Shown: one piece after another, positions 58,019 to 64,000 of the stretch
Layout of the letters: each line of letters begins with the position of its first letter
How positions within the stretch are numbered: position 1 is the stretch's first letter
Translations under genes and position numbers: made by a program
DNA from: Steinernema hermaphroditum
Taxonomy: Eukaryota > Nematoda > Chromadorea > Rhabditida > Steinernematidae
Direction: 5' to 3'
NCBI GenBank assembly: GCA_030435675.1
Contig: CM059622.1
Location: 3,162,001 to 3,226,000 of the forward strand
Length of the DNA: 64,000 nt
The notes under the pieces: model-generated
Seen by the model: only the letters and a program-made list of their open reading frames with translations
What the model was told of the DNA's origin: nothing
Databases searched by the model: none

Positions 58019-61000
58019 CTAGGCATGTTGACCATCATATACAGTCATGCACACAAGCTTCCCCTGCAAACCCACTCCTAACCATTTTGGTGTACCATTG
58101 ACGTCCATCCAGTACAATCCATCCAATCTGACGAAGTACTGAAAGCAAATCTTCGTAAGAGCTGATGTAATACTAAGACCTCTCACCTCTGGACCTCCAT
58201 TCTTAATGTAGTTATTCGGTTCACCACCGGCAAAGTTCTTATACGAAGGTTCCGATCCGTCGGCGACCCATCGGAAACCGTTTTTGCTCCAATTCTGTCC
58301 TTCAGGGATCTGGAGGCCGATTATAGCATGCGGAAACTTTGTAGCTGTAGCACGTTTATGAGAAGGTCAGAAATGTTCTGAGTAACTCACAAATGACTTT
58401 ATTCTGCGCTTCGTTCTCAATCTTCACAGGATCAGCTCCTAGTATCTTGCAGTAAGTGTTTAGTTGTTTTATTGTATGGTTTTTGGTCGGATCCTAGAGA
58501 AACCAATCCTTGAGGACTAGATTTTAACTTACGATGGGAACGAGTTTCAGGCATTTTCCGAATTCTTCTTGATATTTAAAATCTGGTGGACAGCAAGCAC
58601 TTGAGCCACTAATCCATTCCATGGCGTTTGGACAACAGACCGAGCGATCGTTGTACATTCCTCTGTAGACCGTTCCTTGCGGACAGCAAATGAATTTGTC
58701 ATTGTGTACGAATAAGGTCTCTCCTTTCGGACAGCAAATGGCAAAATGTCTATGCAGACCACCAACTTCGGACGCCTCCGGACAACAACGGTCTTTATGT
58801 TGACAACAGACCTCGCTTCCGCTGTATTTTCCAGGGTATTTATAGCTGTCCGGACAGCATATGTCCCGTCCGTTCACCTTGACTGCCCCGCAGCATTTCT
58901 CATCAACGAGCTTCTGCCCAGCTGGACAGCACTTGTCCACTCCGTTGACCACTTCCTGGAACGTTTCGCCTTTCGGACAGCAAGTGGCCCTTCCTTTGTA
59001 TAGACCTGAGACGAGTTTGCCTTCAGGGCAACATTTCTCTCTTCGGCTTCCTGGACAACAGACGTCGTTTCCATTTTCATCTTTCCCGGAAAAGGTGTTC
59101 TCAGGGCAGCATACCTCCTGTGCATCTCGTTGTTTTATGGTATAGCAGCACTGCGACGAGGTGCCCAACATCTTCTGTCCTCTCGGACAGCAGAGGTCTT
59201 TTCCTCCCAGAGTCTTCTGGAACACTTCGCCTTTTGAACAGCAAGTGGCCCTTCCATTCTCCTCTCCGGTGATTACTGTACCTTGTGGGCAGCAGGCCTT
59301 TTCTTGAGGACAGCACACTTCGTTTGAGTTGGCATCTTTTCCCGGGAATGAGCCTTCCGGACAGCACACATCTCTTCCCTTCTTCTTGACAGCATAGCAG
59401 CACTGAGACGATCCACTGACTGTCCTCTTCCCTTTGGGACAGCAGATGGCCCTGTTGTCGACGAGGCCGACGACCTCTTGTCCGTTTGGACAGCAAGATC
59501 CCTTTTCTGGACAGCACACTTCGGCTCCTTTGTCGTCTATTCCCGGATAAGTGTTTGCAGGACAGCACACTTCTTTCCCGCTCTGTCCTTTGATCGTTGC
59601 GCAACATTCCCACGATCCTTGAAGTGCTTTCTCGCCTTCGGGACAACACAACACCTTCTTGTAGGAGATTTTCTGAAAATGTCGACCCTTCGGACAGCAA
59701 TAAGCAATTCCGTTCTCGACTGTATCCACATGCAGTCCTCCCCGACAGCAGCTACCTCTGTGTGGACAGCACACTTTTTCTCCGTTGTGCTTTCCAGGGA
59801 ACATTCCTTCGGCACAGCAGCTTCTGGTGTTGTTTCGTGTTATATAGTAGCAGCATCTGCCTCCTTCTTGCATTTTGTCCTTAGGACATCCTTCTGAAAC
59901 AGTGATTTGGAAGGTAAGATCAGCAGTTGAAAATTGAAAAACCATGTTGGGGGTGCACAACAAAAATCTAAATTTTTGTCTCGTGGAGTAGCCAGTAGCA
60001 TAGGTGTAAATAAAGAGTAGTCGAACGTTTTTCTCAATCAGAGTCTACCGGTCCATCAAAGACTTCCTGTTCAAATGACTTGCAGTTGCAGAAATGTCTT
60101 CCGCCCATGCGACCGGTCTTCTCTACGTTCCCCTAGAAAGTGACCTTTGAAGGGTAGACCGGTCGCACAGACTGAAGTGGACATTTTCTGTCTCGATTAA
60201 GATGTGCCGTTGTCAAGATGGTCGACATAGGGCAAAGGGCAGAGAACAGTCAGCCTTCAGCTGTGACAACAATTTTTCTCTGTTGTCCTTAACAGTTATA
60301 ATTATTGTGCTAACTACTTCAGTTCTTCTAGGTACTGTTTGCTTGTTTTATCTGTGTCTATGGAAGGTCATTTAGGCTGTCATTCACCAGCTTCACTAGC
60401 TCAAAGTGTTCACTTTTCGAATGAGTTTCAGTGATAATCGCTCACGTACTTGCAATGGCCGTTGTTGCAGCTTCTGTTGAGGTGGTGGTGGTAGTCGGAA
60501 TTGTTGTTTCTGTTGTAGTCGTTGAGGTTGTTGTAGGACTAGTGACAAAGGGTCGTTCTTTCTTCATACAGATAGGTTCACCATTCTCGACCCTGACCAC
60601 ACCCTCTCCCTCGGGACAACAACTAGTCTTCTCTGGACAGCAGACTCCCTCACCATCGTACGTTCCAGGGAACTTCCCTTCGGGACAACACATCCTGGTG
60701 CCGTTGCTGTGGGTGATGAACGGACAACATTCCGAGCTTCTTGGTTTCGGCATTTCACCTTCCGAACATTTCACTAAAATTGTAGGTTCAGTGCAGAGTG
60801 GTAGTGTACACTCACCAATGCAGTCATCAGCTTGAATCGTCTTACAATAATCCCGAAGTTCCATCAACTTCCGACAGGATTCATCACTGTTTTTCGCGCA
60901 GCTCGACGCACCTTTTAGAACGTCCGATACTGTAAAGTGCATCTTCGCCCTCCGCAGTGAGAGACTCTTCTTACATGGATAGGGGCCAGAGTTCGCAGGA

Positions 61001-61361
61001 CACTCCAAGACTTCCCTTTTGTCGACGAGGTAGTAGTAGGGGAAGGCCGTGAGGGACGAGTCCTGCCTCCTCTCGAAGAAGTCGATTCTCTCGATCAGAC
61101 GACACGAGTAGTTGAAGGGGCCGAGGCGGGCGATCTCGTAGCCGAGACTGTCGCCCTCCACAATGATGTCCCCGCATCGTTCAGGCTTTTCATAGATGGT
61201 GACTTTTCCAAACTTCCCGTGGACGATCGGCGACACTTTGATGTACACATAGATGGCCTCAGAGAAGACGAAGACCTGAAAGGTGAATGAAGAACTGTCA
61301 AATAGGAGATCTTCACCAAAAGTACAAGGAGGAGGAGGTGCAGTCCTCCACTCGGACCCAT
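58019..61361 (-). CDS. Secreted CCP-repeat / C-type lectin protein, copy C (long)
   Basis: Eight exons, 61317-61361, 60975-61275, 60816-60929, 60450-60773, 58533-59893, 58391-58493, 58187-58344 and 58019-58138, all in phase, give 841 residues. Signal peptide MGPSGGLHLLLLVLL; N-terminal domain nearly identical to copies A and B; four-Cys helix; one CC unit with a Thr/Ser linker (TTTSTTTTETT); about 31 Cys-Cys pairs (about residues 262-715); C-type lectin domain (716-841) with IIGLQIPEGQNWS, FRWVADGSEPSY and GEPNN. Its lectin domain is more diverged and has one extra intron compared with A and B. Most of its CC-repeat exon is shared with copy A, including a block of about 650 bp that reads as identical, while other units are shared with B, so it looks like a mosaic. 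Confidence 0.88.
58618..59270 (-). repeat. Segment shared with lectin copy A (45933-46585)
   Basis: Within the CC-repeat exon of copy C, about 650 bp read identical to copy A, including synonymous sites. Differences begin just outside on both sides (CAGTAAT/CACTAAT at one end; CTCCGGCGACTAG/CTCCGGTGATTAC at the other), while the lectin domains are clearly diverged. Confidence 0.8.
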
Positions 61362-61723
61362 CTCTGAAGATGCAAATGCCGATTTGAGAAGAGGATAAAA
61401 GCATTTGGTTGCCCCAAACAACGTTTATTGCGCAAAAACAAGAAGATGCTGCAAGGAGTAGGGCGATAATGCACGTACATGGATGACAATGATAGTCATG
61501 CTTGCAGCTGAGCGAACTGCTTGGGCAGAACTCGACGTGATAGGAAGGAAATATACATTTCATTCCTTCTAGTTGCAGTACGATTTTATATTTATTTTTC
61601 GGGCGACACTACAATCCAATTGCAATCCAAATACAAAACAATTGCTAGAGCCACCACAGGAACAACAAATGTGATGAACAAGCCCAAGACCACGATTTCT
61701 TTTTTTCCTTTTTTTCCCATGAC

Positions 61724-62884
61724 TTACCACATTTCGAAGGGTCCTGCCACGATCTTGCATGGCAAGTTCTTGCCATGGAAGGCCGCACCATAGCGATATA
61801 CACCATAGCGATAGGCCGCACCATAGCGATGTTGAATTTTCTCCAAAACGTCTAGTCCATATTCATCCAAATCCAGGGGAACATTCACACTCATCAAAAG
61901 CTCCCTTGCCTCCCTAGTTTGGCTACGTGGAGTTGTTTGTTTTATTCTTTGGACTTTTTTCTCTACGTTCTTGTAAGAAGGGTCCTTGCATTTTAAACAT
62001 TTTCGGTCTGCAATCGCCTTCCCCACAACTATAGCCCTAGCAAGACACCATTTATCCTTAGGATTGTGTATTTGAATTATAAACTGATCATTAACGGATA
62101 TGTTCTCATTTCTTTCAACACCTGCCCCCGCAGGTTTTTCCATAATAAAACCGTATAGTTCCATTTTACCATCCAGTGTTACGCTGGTATTTGATTGCAT
62201 TACCTTTTCCATAGAATTGGCCATGGTTTGACCAGAGATTTGGTCATGACTCTTTGAAAAATGAAAAATGGGGTCTGTCATCCCTTGGTGGTTAAAAGTG
62301 AGGGCTATGGCGGCATCTCTTTTTGCATCTTTTTTAATCTCTTTTATAATATCATTCAACGCTTCCACAAATTACTCATCAGGTTTATCGTAGACGTTTT
62401 TCAATTTGAAACTGTAGTGGATAGATTTTGATAGTAAATTTTTGTTCGTTTTTCCACATTTTCCTATGATTACAAAGTTATCTTTTTCAATGTTTTTGAA
62501 ATTTTGAGGGAATTTTATGTTGGGAAAATAATACTTACCTTGCTGCCCTCCTTGCTGAGTGGGTAGAAGTGGCTGATGCGATGGTGGGGTTCTCTTGTGG
62601 AATTCCTGAAGGTCTGTGGATTGCGAAAGAGGTGACAGAGAGCGAGCTCTTTTGGAGAATCCTTGAGTATCTTGACGCTTGAAGGCGTTAGGGGAGAGAG
62701 AACGTCCTTTTTGAAAAGACATTATCGAGTGAGTACTATTAAAGGCTGATGAGAGATTAGACGAACACAGTTGGCTGTAGATAAATTGGGCCGCTAAAAT
62801 GTTGAGGGCAACCGACAGTAGAGTGAAAGTAATGGGTGGTGAACTTGAAAATTGGCAGAGAGGAGAGGTAGTTGACGTCTGCAC
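61724..62884 (-). pseudogene. Broken ORF like N-terminus of Maverick-type polymerase B
   Basis: One minus-strand frame is open from 62884 to 61724 except for a single TAA at 62372-62374. The downstream half has a pattern seen N-terminal to protein-primed type-B DNA polymerases of Maverick/Polinton-like elements in invertebrates: DPIFHFSKSHDQISGQ, then MEKVMQSN, LDGKMELYGF, PAGAG and KWCLARAIVVGKA. The upstream half is Ser/Gln-rich. The C-terminal end holds a RYGAAYRYGV-type tandem repeat. No polymerase catalytic motifs (DTDS, exonuclease) lie in the window. It is probably a relic. A host gene is less likely given the flanking element debris. Confidence 0.5.
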
Positions 62885-63165
62885 AGGCGCTATGAGTGAC
62901 CTTAATTAGGACGCTAATAAACCGCATGTCATTGATTTTGTTTTTCGAAAATGTGTAATATTGCCCGGGTTCATTATTGTTGACAGCTCCAGCACGCTTT
63001 ACCTCTTGCTATGACGTAATCCGATAACATGGCGCGAATCTCACCTGTGCGCTCGTTTGCGGCCCACTTGAAACGATCAAAAAAGACATGTTACAGTAAT
63101 GCTTTACTTGTATTAAGAAACCACCAGTTAACTTTGCAATTGGGAGCACCCGTTCAGAGAGAGAG

Positions 63166-63417
63166 GGGGGAGGGGGGGAAAGGGTACATTCTACGGAGGG
63201 GGGGGGGGGGGCTATATAGGCATACTACTAAAGATTTCCAACAACCAACCAAATCTTCTCCACCACGATTCAAGAAAGAGAAGAAGTGCTTCTTCTGCAA
63301 AGGAGAGCATTGGTCGACCCAGTGCGAAGGCGTTGTTGTGCGAGCGTGGGACCAAAAAATAAGTATGATGTCTCTTTTGTTAAGGATGCTCACTATTATG
63401 TCCCTCACAAGAGAATG
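63166..63417 (+). pseudogene. BEL/Pao-type gag fragment with zinc knuckle
   Basis: The frame contains KKCFFCKGEHWSTQCE, a C-x2-C-x3-H-x4-C zinc knuckle as found in BEL/Pao-type retrotransposon Gag proteins, preceded by a basic PPRFKKEKK. The frame is lost shortly after (a frameshift), and a mariner terminus interrupts the region at 63420. A poly-G run (about 63196-63211) lies just upstream. No LTR was found. Confidence 0.5.
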
Positions 63418-63419
63418 TA

Positions 63420-64000
63420 TTGGGTTGGTGCATTGAAAATGTCAGATCTTTTCAATCATCGTTTATTTACATATGCACATGTTATCATTCAAGGTATGCA
63501 CCATCTGAATGTACAACCTGTGCCCACTTCATGGGCAGGAGCTCGATGCCACGCTTGTAGAAAATGCGAGGTTTTGAGTCGAAAAATGATTGAAGCCAGA
63601 TTTTGACCTCTTCGTCAGAATCGAAGTGTTTTTGAGCGAGGTCATTGGACATCGCCCGGAACAAGTGGTAATCGGATGGGGCGAGGTCAGGGCTATAAGC
63701 TGGGTGCGGTAGAACTTCCCAGCCTAAATCGTGCAATTTACTACGGGTTAATCTTGCAACGTGCGGTCTGGCGTTGTCGTGGAGCAAGATGACTTTTTTC
63801 ATGTTCGGTCTTTTGTTTCGCAGTGCACTTGCGACCTTGTCCAGCTGTTCGGCGTAAACAGAAGCTGTGAGTGTGACGCCTCTATCCAGCACTTCCCAGT
63901 AGACGATGCCGGACATATCCCACCATACGCAAAGCATTAACTTTTTTTGATGGAGTTCCAGCTTCGGTTCAGGTTCGGGCTTCTCTCCGGGTCCTACCCA
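63420..64000 (-). mobile_element. Mariner transposon, 3' portion, runs off window
   Basis: The terminal sequence TTGGGTTGGTGCATTGAAAA starts at 63420, preceded by TA (63418-63419). The transposase frame (stop at 63485, open to the window edge) has HDNARPHVARLT and YSPDLAPSDYHLF, the second and third catalytic Asp separated by 34 residues, the mariner DD34D signature. The first catalytic Asp would lie beyond the window. The frame is intact for its visible 170 codons. Confidence 0.85.

Noticed and set aside
45848..59893. Possible CRISPR-like regular repeats in the CC exons
   Set aside because: The periodicity is imperfect and in frame with Cys-Cys codons. It encodes protein repeats in an animal genome, so it is not a CRISPR array.
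63196..63211. Poly-G run as a regulatory or quadruplex signal
   Set aside because: It lies in mobile-element debris next to other G-rich slippage-prone sequence. A replication or assembly artefact is the simpler explanation.

Overview
The window is nuclear DNA from a nematode, most likely a free-living or insect-associated rhabditid-type species. The evidence is many 37-70 nt introns with GT...AG ends, compact genes on both strands, a divergent GSK-3-like kinase and a small SH2-tyrosine kinase of types that are expanded in nematodes, a globin with a long N-terminal extension, a secreted-lectin cluster, and Tc1/mariner, hAT, BEL/Pao and protein-primed-polymerase element debris. The species cannot be named from sequence alone. 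Exon structures below were read by hand from splice signals and reading phase; all are predictions.

Region by region. 0-4.4 kb: a complete small galectin (+), then an unrecognised five-exon gene (-) whose last large coding exon carries a foldback hAT-type MITE with a perfect 8-bp target duplication. 4.4-8.0 kb: repeat-rich, including a truncated Tc1/mariner-type element with an intact helix-turn-helix. 8.0-11.0 kb: cytosolic Hsp90 (+) with a strong cluster of heat-shock elements upstream. 11.5-17.6 kb: four genes on the - strand: a GSK-3-like kinase with a phospho-motif repeat in its N-terminus, a single-pass membrane protein, a proteasome alpha-3-like subunit with one in-frame TGA, and an SH2-tyrosine kinase. 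17.9-21.6 kb: a globin (-) flanked by two members of a family of tiny intronless proteins with D-x-N-N-N tails; a third member lies at 38.8 kb. 21.6-31.5 kb: gene-poor, repeat-bearing DNA. 31.6-37.0 kb: a poorly resolved - strand gene with a large intron. 39-45 kb: gene-poor, with an internally deleted mariner element.

45.3-61.4 kb is the most distinctive part. Three paralogous secreted proteins (-) combine a conserved N-terminal domain, a small Cys-helix segment, a Thr/Ser linker (two copies), tens of CCPxG-type Cys-Cys repeats and a C-terminal C-type lectin domain. Between the first and second copies lie a very short p115/USO1-like tether and a complete CHL1/DDX11 Fe-S DNA helicase. Two lectin copies share a block of about 650 bp that appears identical, suggesting recent gene conversion. 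61.7-64 kb is a mobile-element graveyard: a broken ORF resembling the N-terminal part of Maverick/Polinton-like polymerases, a BEL/Pao-type zinc-knuckle fragment, and a mariner element inserted next to it and running off the window.

No tRNA, rRNA or CRISPR array was found. The best candidates for undescribed biology are the D-x-N-N-N microprotein family and the CCP-repeat/C-type-lectin cluster.
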